Positions 41,751 through 49,966 of a DNA stretch of 64,000 bases are shown piece after piece; within the stretch, counting starts at the first letter, position 1, and each line of letters opens with the position of its first letter. A program made the translations under genes and the position numbers. Origin of the DNA: Fimenecus sp964540535 (GTDB lineage: Bacteria > Bacillota > Clostridia > Oscillospirales > Acutalibacteraceae); the NCBI GenBank assembly GCA_964540535.1, contig CAZIMO010000006.1, positions 1-64,000 on the forward strand, read 5' to 3'. Under the pieces are notes generated by a model. It was given only the letters and a program-made list of their open reading frames with translations, was not told where the DNA came from and did no database searches.

Positions 41751-43382
41751 TTGGATAATTCAGTAAAAATTAAAATAATCTCATCGCTTGAAAAGTTGTA
41801 TCACATCGATAGTATTCCGAAAAATTCTTTATCTAATTTTTCTATGCTTAATAATGAGAAAAAATCATTTCAGATAATCATAGACAGCGAGCAAGAATTT
41901 ACAGGTTCAATTGAAATAAAGAGTAATATTAAAAACATCCGCAAGTATTCAGTTGAATATATAAAATCTGATTTTCCAATGGTTAAGGACTCCGATGATT
42001 TTTTTAGATACAGCAATGACGGATATTACCCGGATTTACTTTTGCCGATTGGCGATGAAATCAATATCACTAAAGGTATAAATGTATTTTGGATTGAAGT
42101 TTGTGCCGATAAAAATAATATCGGTAACAATGAAACTACAATTACAATAATCAGAAACAATCATCATATAGCAGAAGCTTCATTGAATATTGAAATTATT
42201 GATTACAGTCTTGATTTTGACGGATTTATTTACACTTGTTGGTTCCATACTGATTGTTTAATGTCGCATTACAATTTTGAGGCGTTTTCCGATGAATATT
42301 GGCGAGTGACAGAAAACTTTTTAAGAACAGCTAATGAGTACGGAATGAACTGTGTTCTTACTCCAATCTTTACTCCCCCGCTTGACACTGAAAAGGGTAA
42401 AGAAAGACCTACGGTACAGTTAGTTGATGTTTTTCTTGATAACGGTAAATATACTTTTAAATTCGATAAACTTACACAATGGATTGAAATGAGCAAACGG
42501 TGCGGAATAGAATATTTTGAAATGGCACATTTCTTTACACAGTGGGGAGCGCGCTATACACCTAAAGTTATTGCAACTGTTGACGGTGAATACAAAAAGA
42601 TTTTCGGTTGGGAAATAAAAGCATCATCAAAAGAATACATAAAGTTTTTAACTGATTTTTCTGTAGAATTTAAAAAATATCTCGAAGAAAACAATCTAAA
42701 AGATAAGGTTTTAATTCACATCAGCGATGAACCTAATTTTTCAATGATCTATTCGTATTCAAAGGCTTCAAGGCTTATACATAAGCTATATAAAGGATAT
42801 AAAATTGTTGACGCATTATCGGACATTTGGCTTTATAAATTGGGTATTGTCACAACACCGATTCCATCAAATGACCATATAGACAAATTCATCGGAAAGA
42901 CAGATGAATTGTGGACATATTATTGCAGTGCGCAAAACAAAAAATATGTGTCAAACAGATTCTTCTGTAATGAGTCGATCCGCAATAGAGTATTGGGATA
43001 CCAAATGTTCAAGTTTGATGTTAAAGGCTTTCTGCATTGGGGATATAACTTTTATTACACGCAGCTTTCAAAAGCAGTTATTAACCCATATAAAGTCAGC
43101 GACGCCGGCGGAAAGTTTCCGTCAGGCGACAGTTATGTAGTTTACCCGGCAAACGACGGTACTGCCCACCATTCGATACGATTAAAGGTATTTTATGATG
43201 CTTTGCAGGATTTGGCGGCACTGAATGCTCTAAAAAAACTCACTGACAAAAAGACTTGTATCGATATTATTGAAGAAAACGGTAAGTATTCAATTACTTT
43301 TTCTGAATATCCTCATTCAGACGAATGGCTACTCACTGCAAGAGAAAAAATAAATTCTAAAATTAAGGAACACATAATATGA
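41751..43382 (+). CDS. DUF4091 (GH123-like) protein
   Basis: A 543-residue protein. The N-terminal beta-sandwich (about 1-150) is followed by a TIM-barrel-like part (WFHTDCLMSHYNF, GMNCVLTPIFTPP, LIHISDEPNF with a likely catalytic Asp-Glu pair) and a C-terminal DUF4091 segment (GFLHWGYNFY, VFYDALQDLAALNAL). Relatives include GH123 N-acetylgalactosaminidases. There is no signal peptide. It starts at a TTG with GGAG 9 bases upstream and overlaps rodA by 4 bases (ATGA), so the two are coupled, an unexpected pairing. Confidence 0.88.
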   Translation: MDNSVKIKIISSLEKLYHIDSIPKNSLSNFSMLNNEKKSFQIIIDSEQEFTGSIEIKSNIKNIRKYSVEYIKSDFPMVKDSDDFFRYSNDGYYPDLLLPIGDEINITKGINVFWIEVCADKNNIGNNETTITIIRNNHHIAEASLNIEIIDYSLDFDGFIYTCWFHTDCLMSHYNFEAFSDEYWRVTENFLRTANEYGMNCVLTPIFTPPLDTEKGKERPTVQLVDVFLDNGKYTFKFDKLTQWIEMSKRCGIEYFEMAHFFTQWGARYTPKVIATVDGEYKKIFGWEIKASSKEYIKFLTDFSVEFKKYLEENNLKDKVLIHISDEPNFSMIYSYSKASRLIHKLYKGYKIVDALSDIWLYKLGIVTTPIPSNDHIDKFIGKTDELWTYYCSAQNKKYVSNRFFCNESIRNRVLGYQMFKFDVKGFLHWGYNFYYTQLSKAVINPYKVSDAGGKFPSGDSYVVYPANDGTAHHSIRLKVFYDALQDLAALNALKKLTDKKTCIDIIEENGKYSITFSEYPHSDEWLLTAREKINSKIKEHII

Positions 43383-44566
43383 AGAAATTTTTTAAAATCG
43401 TAAAAAATTTCATAAAAGAAACCGATAAGATATTGTTGTTACTTTGCGTTTTTGCTTCAGCATTTGGCTGTGTCAGCGTTTTAAGTGCAACATTATGGTC
43501 AGTCGGTGAGGGTGAAAAATTCTCTCGTGACTTTACTGTTATGGCATTGGCTATTACAGCAGGTATTGTTATGGCACTTATCATTTCTCTGATTGACTAT
43601 GAATTTATAATGAGAATGGCACCGCTTATTGGACTGTTTTGTATAGGAATAATGGTGATAACACTCCTTTTCGGTGTAGGTCCTATTGAACGTCCTGATG
43701 CAAAAACTTGGCTTAAAATAGGTAATACAGGAATTTTCTTTCAGCCGTCAGAGCTTGTTAAAATCGGTTTTATTATCACATTCGGAGTTCATCTTGAAAA
43801 GTTAAAAAACAATATTAATCATCCACTTTCAATTATTCAGCTTGGAATACATGCTCTTATTCCTGTCGCTCTTGTTGTCAAATCGGGTGATATGGGTTCC
43901 GCTCTGGTTTTTATGATTATTGCTGTTGCAATGCTTTTTGTTGCAGGACTTCATTGGTTGTATTTTCTCGGCGGCGGACTTTTAGTAATAGCTGCTGCTC
44001 CTCTTGCGTGGGTATTTTTATTTGATAATATACAAAAAAATCGCTTTTTAGCGCTCATTTATCCCGAACTTTACCCCGATGTCATTTATCAACAGCAACG
44101 CGGTATGACGGCAATGGGAAGCGGCGGAATAACAGGACAGGGATTATTCCACGGAACTCTTACTCAAACTCCTGATGCTATTCCAGAAGCAGAAAACGAT
44201 ATGATTTTTACTGTTGTCGGTGAAGAATTAGGTCTGGTAGGATGTTTTGCGGCATTGTTACTGCTGACTGCAATAGTTATAAGAATAGCGAGAACAGGAA
44301 AATATGACAAGATAGGCAATACAAAAGTTATGTGTTTCGGTGTTGCTGCTATGATTGGCGGACAAGTTATCATCAATGTTGGTATGTGCTTAATGCTTTT
44401 GCCTGTTATCGGTATCACACTTCCGTTTTTCAGTGCAGGCGGTTCATCTAACCTTTGCATTTACATCGCAATCGGTTTAATTTTGAGCTTTTACCGATAT
44501 AACCAACAAAGAGAACTAATTGATGTAAGCCAGTCGAATATCTATAATCCATTTTCTGAAGTATAG
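43379..44566 (+). CDS. rodA: SEDS peptidoglycan glycosyltransferase, RodA/FtsW family
   Basis: A 395-residue polytopic membrane protein with about ten helices. Family motifs: AKTWLKIG (periplasmic loop region), FQPSELVKI, and the C-terminal GEELGLVG and FFSAGGSS. It polymerises lipid II into glycan strands, usually with a class B penicillin-binding protein that is not adjacent here. It is translationally coupled to the DUF4091 gene upstream and ended by a 42-bp perfect palindrome. RodA fits better than FtsW, judged from sequence feel only. Confidence 0.9.
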   Translation: MKKFFKIVKNFIKETDKILLLLCVFASAFGCVSVLSATLWSVGEGEKFSRDFTVMALAITAGIVMALIISLIDYEFIMRMAPLIGLFCIGIMVITLLFGVGPIERPDAKTWLKIGNTGIFFQPSELVKIGFIITFGVHLEKLKNNINHPLSIIQLGIHALIPVALVVKSGDMGSALVFMIIAVAMLFVAGLHWLYFLGGGLLVIAAAPLAWVFLFDNIQKNRFLALIYPELYPDVIYQQQRGMTAMGSGGITGQGLFHGTLTQTPDAIPEAENDMIFTVVGEELGLVGCFAALLLLTAIVIRIARTGKYDKIGNTKVMCFGVAAMIGGQVIINVGMCLMLLPVIGITLPFFSAGGSSNLCIYIAIGLILSFYRYNQQRELIDVSQSNIYNPFSEV

Positions 44567-44593
44567 TTATAAATAAATTTAAAACAAATAATT

Positions 44594-44638
44594 ACCCATT
44601 ATGATGATTTCAAATTTGAAATCATCATAATGGGTTTC
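44594..44638. terminator. 42-base perfect palindrome acting as bidirectional terminator
   Basis: Positions 44594-44614 and 44615-44635 are exact reverse complements (core GATTTCAAA/TTTGAAATC), with no spacer, followed by TTTCTTT. It lies between the convergent rodA and HIT genes. Confidence 0.85.
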
Positions 44639-44652
44639 TTTGCAAATAATAT

Positions 44653-45120
44653 TTATAATGTTAATAATTTATCAAGTTCCTTTGATAAAGCATTCTTCAT
44701 TTCAATAAGCTCATCATCTGACGGTCTTGCTTTGGGTGAGTTCATTTTTTCTATTGGATACCACCATACGGGACCAGCTTTTTGACCGCATTCATATCCA
44801 GCAAGATCACCGTTATATCTTGGAAAAAGATGCCAATGAAGATGTGAATCACCATTTCCAAGAAGTTCACAGTTCATTTTATCTGCACCAAAAGCATTAT
44901 ATGCGGCTTCAGTTACAATTGACATTTCTTCAAGAAATTTTAATTTATAATCACATTCGAGATAAAATAACTCCGTTTTATGTTGTTTGCATAGAAATAA
45001 AGTATATCCTTTAAAATGTTGAAAATCGCCTATAACAACATAACCTGTTTCAAGTTCCTTGACAAAATAGGGATTTTCTCCTCTTTTAATCATCTCAATT
45101 CTATCGCAAATCAGACACAT
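44653..45120 (-). CDS. HIT family nucleotide-binding protein
   Basis: A 155-residue histidine triad protein. The triad H93-L-H95-W-H97 (SHLHWHLFPRY) is the catalytic nucleotide-hydrolase site, and the N-terminal CLICDRIEMI suggests a zinc-binding or Fhit/DUF-like variant. It probably hydrolyses dinucleotide or nucleotide-adduct substrates. Start ATG; convergent with rodA, and followed upstream by the pcrA gene on the same strand, 77 bases away. Confidence 0.9.
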   Translation of the reverse strand: MCLICDRIEMIKRGENPYFVKELETGYVVIGDFQHFKGYTLFLCKQHKTELFYLECDYKLKFLEEMSIVTEAAYNAFGADKMNCELLGNGDSHLHWHLFPRYNGDLAGYECGQKAGPVWWYPIEKMNSPKARPSDDELIEMKNALSKELDKLLTL

Positions 45121-45197
45121 ATCAAAAAATCCTCATTTCTTTAAAATTGACCATCTTTCACAGATAACACCGAGAGATTTCTTACGAAATTTCTGCT

Positions 45198-47549
45198 TTA
45201 TGCCTTTTTAACAGCACCCATATTTGCCATAATCTTTTTAGTCCCTACTTTTTCAAATGCGATTTCCATAAGAGTATCATTGCCCATCGGTTTAAGCGAA
45301 ATAATCATACCTTTACCGAATATGCGATGTGTAACTTCTTCGCCAACCATAAAAGTTTCTGTGGATTTTTTAGGAGCAGAGCCAAATCCAACACCAAATC
45401 CTTTTGATAAAGGCTTGGCTGGCTGATTTTTCACCTGTGCTGCTTTGTTATATACAGGAATTTTAGGTTTAACAAGTGAATGACAGCATTCTTTTGGAAG
45501 TTCTTCTAAAAACCTCGAGGGAATATTATACTTTGTTGAACCGAAAATCATTCTTGAGCGTGTATTGAGAAGATATAGTTTTTCTTTTGCACGGGTAATG
45601 CCGACATAGGCAAGCCTGCGTTCTTCTTCAATTTCGCTTGGGTCATAAATTGACTGCATTCCCGGGAATACGCCCTCTTCAAGTCCGGGAATAAACACAA
45701 CAGGAAATTCAAGGCCTTTTGACGCGTGCAGTGTCATAAGAACAACTGTGTCAGAATCCGAATTATAATTATCAATATCTGTAAGCAAAGCAACTTCTTC
45801 AAGAAAATCCGATAATTCGCCTTCTGGATTTTCTTCTTTATATCTGATTAAGTTAGAATTAAGTTCATCAAGGTTTTGAAGTCTTTCTTCATACTTTTCC
45901 TTATCAGATGCCAAAGATTCTTTATAACCCGTTTCATCAAGCAAGGAAATAAATACCGATGACGGCGATTCATGTGTGAGAAGCTCTGAAAAGCTTTCAA
46001 TCATTTGAGTAAATTCAATAAGTTTTGCCGAACTTCGTTTAAGCTTTTCATATTCATCAGCAGTTTTAAAAACCTGGAATAAGCTTACTCCCAAGGCATC
46101 TGCTATTTCTTTTGCAGACGCAATTGTTGTTGCACCTATTCCCCTCTTGGGTACATTCACAATTCTTTCAAGACGCACACTGTCATCGTGGTTGGAAATA
46201 ACCGAAAGATAAGCCAAAGAATCTTTTATTTCCATACGGTCATAGAATTTATGTCCGCCGATAATTCTGTAAGGAATACCACTTCGCACCAAGGCACGCT
46301 CAACAGAGTTTGACATTGAATTCATTCGGTACAGAACAGCAAAATCACTGGATTTTCCGTTTGAACCCATTTGTTTCATTATTTCATCAGCGATAAACTT
46401 ACCTTCATCGTATTCATTGTCAAGAGTATTGAGAACTATCTTTTCACCCTCACCGTTTGAAGTCCAAAGATTTTTGCCTTTGCGGTTCTCATTGTTTGAG
46501 ATAACCGCATTGGCGCAGTCAAGAATATTTTGAGTAGAACGGTAATTCTGTTCAAGTCTTATAACCTGTGCGTTTTTAAAATTCTTCTCAAAACTTAAAA
46601 TATTCTCAATTGTTGCACCGCGGAATTTATAGATACTCTGATCGTCATCACCGACTACACAAATATTGTTATATCCCTCTGACAAAAGTTTTGTCAAAAC
46701 AAACTGTGCATGGTTGGTGTCTTGATACTCGTCAACCAAAACATATTTGAATTTATTCTGATAATACTCACGAACATCGTCATTTTCCTGCAAAAGCTTA
46801 ACCGTATAGAAAATAATATCGTCGAAATCCATTGCATCAGCATTTTTAAGAAGAGTTTGATATTTCTTATAACAGTCACCGATTTGCTTTTCTCGGTAAT
46901 TACCGCTGCCTAAATTCAAAAATTCTTCAGGTGAAATAAGCATATCCTTTGCACGGCTTATTTCTGCAAGAATTGATTTATGAGGCAAAAATTTATCGTC
47001 AATATTCAGAAGTCGCTGACAGTCTTTCATAACACGCTTGCTGTCGTCGGTATCATATATAGTGAAATGCTGTGAAAACCCTAAAAGTTCGGCATTTCTT
47101 CTTAAAATACGCAGGCATATTGAATGGAATGTGCCTGCCCAAATATCGTTTGCCTTTTCTCCGATACGCAAAACAAGTCTTTCTTTTAACTCATTAGCTG
47201 CTTTATTTGTAAATGTAAAAGCCAAAATTTCCCAAGGATTCGGTGCATCAACAGAAAGCACATATTTCAATTGATCATAGGCAGATGAATCGCCATTATA
47301 ATAACTGTTCAGCAAATCAGCAGTGTTTTCGCATATACGGCAATCAATTTGTTCTGAACCATATGCTCTGCCGTATTTCATAAGATTGGCAATTCGGTTG
47401 ACAAGCACTGTAGTTTTACCACTGCCGGCACCTGCAAGAATTAAAAGCGGTCCGTCAACTGATAAGACCGCTTTTAACTGCATATCGTTCATTCTGCTGA
47501 ATTCTTCTTTTATAATTTTATCTCTCAACTCACAGATTTGTGAATACAT
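45198..47549 (-). CDS. pcrA: ATP-dependent DNA helicase PcrA/UvrD
   Basis: A 783-residue superfamily 1A helicase. Q-motif NDMQLKAV (21-28), Walker A AGAGSGKTT (39-47), Walker B DEYQDTN, QNYRST and the late motifs LMTLHASKGLEF and VGITRA are all present. The C-terminus has the PcrA-type tail (VGEEVTHRIFGKGMI), which binds RNA polymerase in relatives. An insert of about 50 residues separates motif I from LAFTFTNKAA, longer than in Bacillus PcrA. The start has AGGAG 8 bases upstream. Confidence 0.96.
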   Translation of the reverse strand: MYSQICELRDKIIKEEFSRMNDMQLKAVLSVDGPLLILAGAGSGKTTVLVNRIANLMKYGRAYGSEQIDCRICENTADLLNSYYNGDSSAYDQLKYVLSVDAPNPWEILAFTFTNKAANELKERLVLRIGEKANDIWAGTFHSICLRILRRNAELLGFSQHFTIYDTDDSKRVMKDCQRLLNIDDKFLPHKSILAEISRAKDMLISPEEFLNLGSGNYREKQIGDCYKKYQTLLKNADAMDFDDIIFYTVKLLQENDDVREYYQNKFKYVLVDEYQDTNHAQFVLTKLLSEGYNNICVVGDDDQSIYKFRGATIENILSFEKNFKNAQVIRLEQNYRSTQNILDCANAVISNNENRKGKNLWTSNGEGEKIVLNTLDNEYDEGKFIADEIMKQMGSNGKSSDFAVLYRMNSMSNSVERALVRSGIPYRIIGGHKFYDRMEIKDSLAYLSVISNHDDSVRLERIVNVPKRGIGATTIASAKEIADALGVSLFQVFKTADEYEKLKRSSAKLIEFTQMIESFSELLTHESPSSVFISLLDETGYKESLASDKEKYEERLQNLDELNSNLIRYKEENPEGELSDFLEEVALLTDIDNYNSDSDTVVLMTLHASKGLEFPVVFIPGLEEGVFPGMQSIYDPSEIEEERRLAYVGITRAKEKLYLLNTRSRMIFGSTKYNIPSRFLEELPKECCHSLVKPKIPVYNKAAQVKNQPAKPLSKGFGVGFGSAPKKSTETFMVGEEVTHRIFGKGMIISLKPMGNDTLMEIAFEKVGTKKIMANMGAVKKA

Positions 47550-47560
47550 TATATTTTCTC

Positions 47561-48088
47561 CTATTTAAACAAATTACCGCCGTTACAGTCAATAGCTACT
47601 ATAAGCGGAAAATCTTTTAATTCAAGCTTTTTTACGGATTCACATCCTAAATCTTCAAAAGCAATTACTTCAGCATTGGTTATACATTTTGAAGCAAGAG
47701 CCCCTGCACCGCCGACAGCACAGAAATAAACTGCCTTATTGCGTACAATAGCTTCGCATACTTCATTTGAACGCGGACCTTTACCAATCATTGCTTTAAG
47801 ACCCAAATCAAGAAATTCGGGGGCAAATTTATCCATTCGGCTTGAGGTTGTAGGACCGCAACTGCCTATTGCAAGATTTTCAGGTGTAGGCGTAGGTCCT
47901 GCATAATATATTACCGCATTTTTTAAATCAAAGGGTAAGTTTTCCTCATTGTCAATCAATGATTTAATTCTTTTATGCGCGGCATCGCGAGCAGTATAAA
48001 TAGTGCCGGAAAGCAAAACCCTGTCGCCTGCTTTAAATTTTTCTGAAAATTCAGTTATTTCTAATGTATTTAAAACAAAATTAGACAT
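47561..48088 (-). CDS. fumarate hydratase class I, beta subunit
   Basis: A 175-residue protein matching the C-terminal (beta) part of class I Fe-S fumarases or tartrate dehydratase: GTIYTARDAAHKRI, YYAGPTP, GSCGPTTSSRMD and GKGPRSNEV. The partner alpha subunit, which holds the Fe-S cluster cysteines, is not next to it; the upstream neighbour is a DivIVA-like protein. The alpha gene is presumably elsewhere. Start ATG with AAGG upstream. Confidence 0.92.
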   Translation of the reverse strand: MSNFVLNTLEITEFSEKFKAGDRVLLSGTIYTARDAAHKRIKSLIDNEENLPFDLKNAVIYYAGPTPTPENLAIGSCGPTTSSRMDKFAPEFLDLGLKAMIGKGPRSNEVCEAIVRNKAVYFCAVGGAGALASKCITNAEVIAFEDLGCESVKKLELKDFPLIVAIDCNGGNLFK

Positions 48089-48090
48089 AA

Positions 48091-48813
48091 TTAACCTTCT
48101 TTAATATCAGAACTAAAATCATTTGAATGTTCGGAATATGAGATTACCGTGAAATTATTTTCATCTGAAAAATCACTTTCATATTCAAGTGTATGCGCTT
48201 CAATACCTGTTAAATCCGTATGAAGATTAAGAAGTGATGATGCGGAAGAGTTTAGTTTTGTCCCTAAAGCATATACATCTTTATGAAGCTGTTCAAGTGA
48301 TGAATTGAATTTTCTTGAAATGGCGTCAACATCTTTTAAAAGCTGTTCAATCTCATTAGCTTGATTTTTAACATCCTGTGAAGCGATAGCACCGATGTCT
48401 TTAGCCTTTGACTTTGCATTGTCAACAAGGTCGTCTGTATAACGGCGGGCATCAATATATGCCGCACCGATTTGCTTTTCTGCACGGCGGAGCTTTTCTG
48501 ATTTTTCATCATATTCGGCAATCTTTTCACGAAACTGTTGATTTTCTTTAAGAGTTGATTCCAGCTTTATTGCGAGACTGTTAGCTTCTTTTTCTTTTTC
48601 GTTCAGTTTTTCGTTTACGGCTGACAAATTATCAAGCTTAATTTCAAGCTCGTCTATTTTGCGTTTAAGTTCAAGTGCTTCTTCACGCTTTTCGTCAAGC
48701 GATGATTTAATATCGGCAGTTTCTGTTTGAAGCTGTTCAACATATGCAAGAACATCAGATTTTTTAAAACCACCGAATAATGCTGTTTTCATAATTGTGA
48801 ATTCTTTGCTCAT
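48091..48813 (-). CDS. DivIVA-like coiled-coil protein
   Basis: A 240-residue protein. The N-terminus FGGFKKSDVLAYVEQLQ is the DivIVA/GpsB-type membrane-targeting start, followed by long heptad coiled coil (about 20-130, EEALELKRKIDELEIKL) and a second helical part to about 190, then an acidic tail. Proteins of this type mark the poles or septum and recruit other factors. No transmembrane segment. It is 2 bases before the fumarase beta gene, so the pair share a transcript. Confidence 0.8.
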   Translation of the reverse strand: MSKEFTIMKTALFGGFKKSDVLAYVEQLQTETADIKSSLDEKREEALELKRKIDELEIKLDNLSAVNEKLNEKEKEANSLAIKLESTLKENQQFREKIAEYDEKSEKLRRAEKQIGAAYIDARRYTDDLVDNAKSKAKDIGAIASQDVKNQANEIEQLLKDVDAISRKFNSSLEQLHKDVYALGTKLNSSASSLLNLHTDLTGIEAHTLEYESDFSDENNFTVISYSEHSNDFSSDIKEG

Positions 48814-48959
48814 AACAAATTCCTCTATGTAAAATATACTTTATTTTAACAGATTTTTTATAATAAAACAACCGTTATTAAAAAAATTATTGATTCAAGT
48901 AAAAAATAATAGACTTTTGAAATATTTAGTTGTAAAATATATATAAGGAGGAGTATTTT

Positions 48960-49931
48960 ATGAAAAAGCAAACAAAAAACGCACTGAAAACAGCAGGAAT
49001 TGTCGGTGCAACGGCTGCTGCAACTTATTTTTTAATAGGCAATGTCTTTTATTATGTAACTTTGACTAAAAGCGGACTTAAAAATCCCATTGTAGCCAAG
49101 GTTGCAAGCGGTACAACAGAAAAAGACGAAAATAGGCTTCAGCTTGATGCAATCAAAGATCAAGGCAAAGAATGGTTTGACAACGCAAGCAAAGAAAAGC
49201 TCATAATTAAATCTTCAAATTTCAACAAAAATCTTTATGCTGATTTTCTTTTTCCAGAAAAACAAAGCAATGTTTTTGTGATAATTATTCACGGCTATAC
49301 TTCATCTCCGAGAGGAATGGGAATGTACGCACAAAAATATCACGAATTAGGCTATAATGTTCTTATGCCGAGTCTTAACGGTCATGCAGACAGTGAATTG
49401 GGGTCAATTACAATGGGCTGGAATGACAGACTTGATATAATTGATTGGATAAATTTCATTGCAGAAAATTATCCCGAAAGTAAAATTATACTTCACGGCG
49501 AATCAATGGGCGCTGCAACAACAATGATGACCACAGGCGAAAATCTTCCAGACAATGTAAAGGTTGCAGTAGCAGATTGCGGTTACACTTCGGTTTGGGA
49601 TATTTTCAGCAATAAAATGAAAAACAGCTTTAAAATGGATGAATTTCCCACACTTTACTGTGCAAATACCGTAAATAAAATTTATTCAGGATTTGATTTT
49701 AAAGAAGCCTCTGCGATTGAGCAGTTGAAGAAATCAAAAATTCCTACAATATTCGTTCACGGAGACAAAGATACATTTGTTCCTTACGAAATGCTTGATA
49801 AGGTTTACGAGGCAGCGGCTTGTGAAAAAGCCAAGGTTACAATACCGAATTCTCCTCACGCAAGAAACGCTTGTACAAACCCGGAGCTTTATTGGAACTC
49901 GATTATAGAATTTATAAACAAGTACATATAA
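48960..49931 (+). CDS. membrane-anchored alpha/beta hydrolase
   Basis: A 323-residue protein. An N-terminal signal anchor (about 11-34, TAGIVGATAAATYFLIG) puts the catalytic domain outside. The hydrolase fold shows HGYTSSPRGMG, the nucleophile elbow GESMGAAT with Ser near 181, DKDTFVP for the acid and SPHARN for the base. It belongs to the serine aminopeptidase / prolyl oligopeptidase-like group common in gut Firmicutes; lipase, esterase or peptidase activity is not decidable. The start has AAGGAGGAG 8 bases upstream. Confidence 0.9.
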   Translation: MKKQTKNALKTAGIVGATAAATYFLIGNVFYYVTLTKSGLKNPIVAKVASGTTEKDENRLQLDAIKDQGKEWFDNASKEKLIIKSSNFNKNLYADFLFPEKQSNVFVIIIHGYTSSPRGMGMYAQKYHELGYNVLMPSLNGHADSELGSITMGWNDRLDIIDWINFIAENYPESKIILHGESMGAATTMMTTGENLPDNVKVAVADCGYTSVWDIFSNKMKNSFKMDEFPTLYCANTVNKIYSGFDFKEASAIEQLKKSKIPTIFVHGDKDTFVPYEMLDKVYEAAACEKAKVTIPNSPHARNACTNPELYWNSIIEFINKYI

Positions 49932-49936
49932 TGAAA

Positions 49937-49966
49937 AACCCCAACCGCTTGGTTGGGGTAATTTTT
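49937..49966. terminator. bidirectional terminator
   Basis: AACCCCAACC (49937-49946) pairs with GGTTGGGGT (49951-49959), loop GCTT, then ATTTTTT on the plus strand and AAAA-flank on the other. It lies between convergent hydrolase and glucosaminidase genes. Confidence 0.92.
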
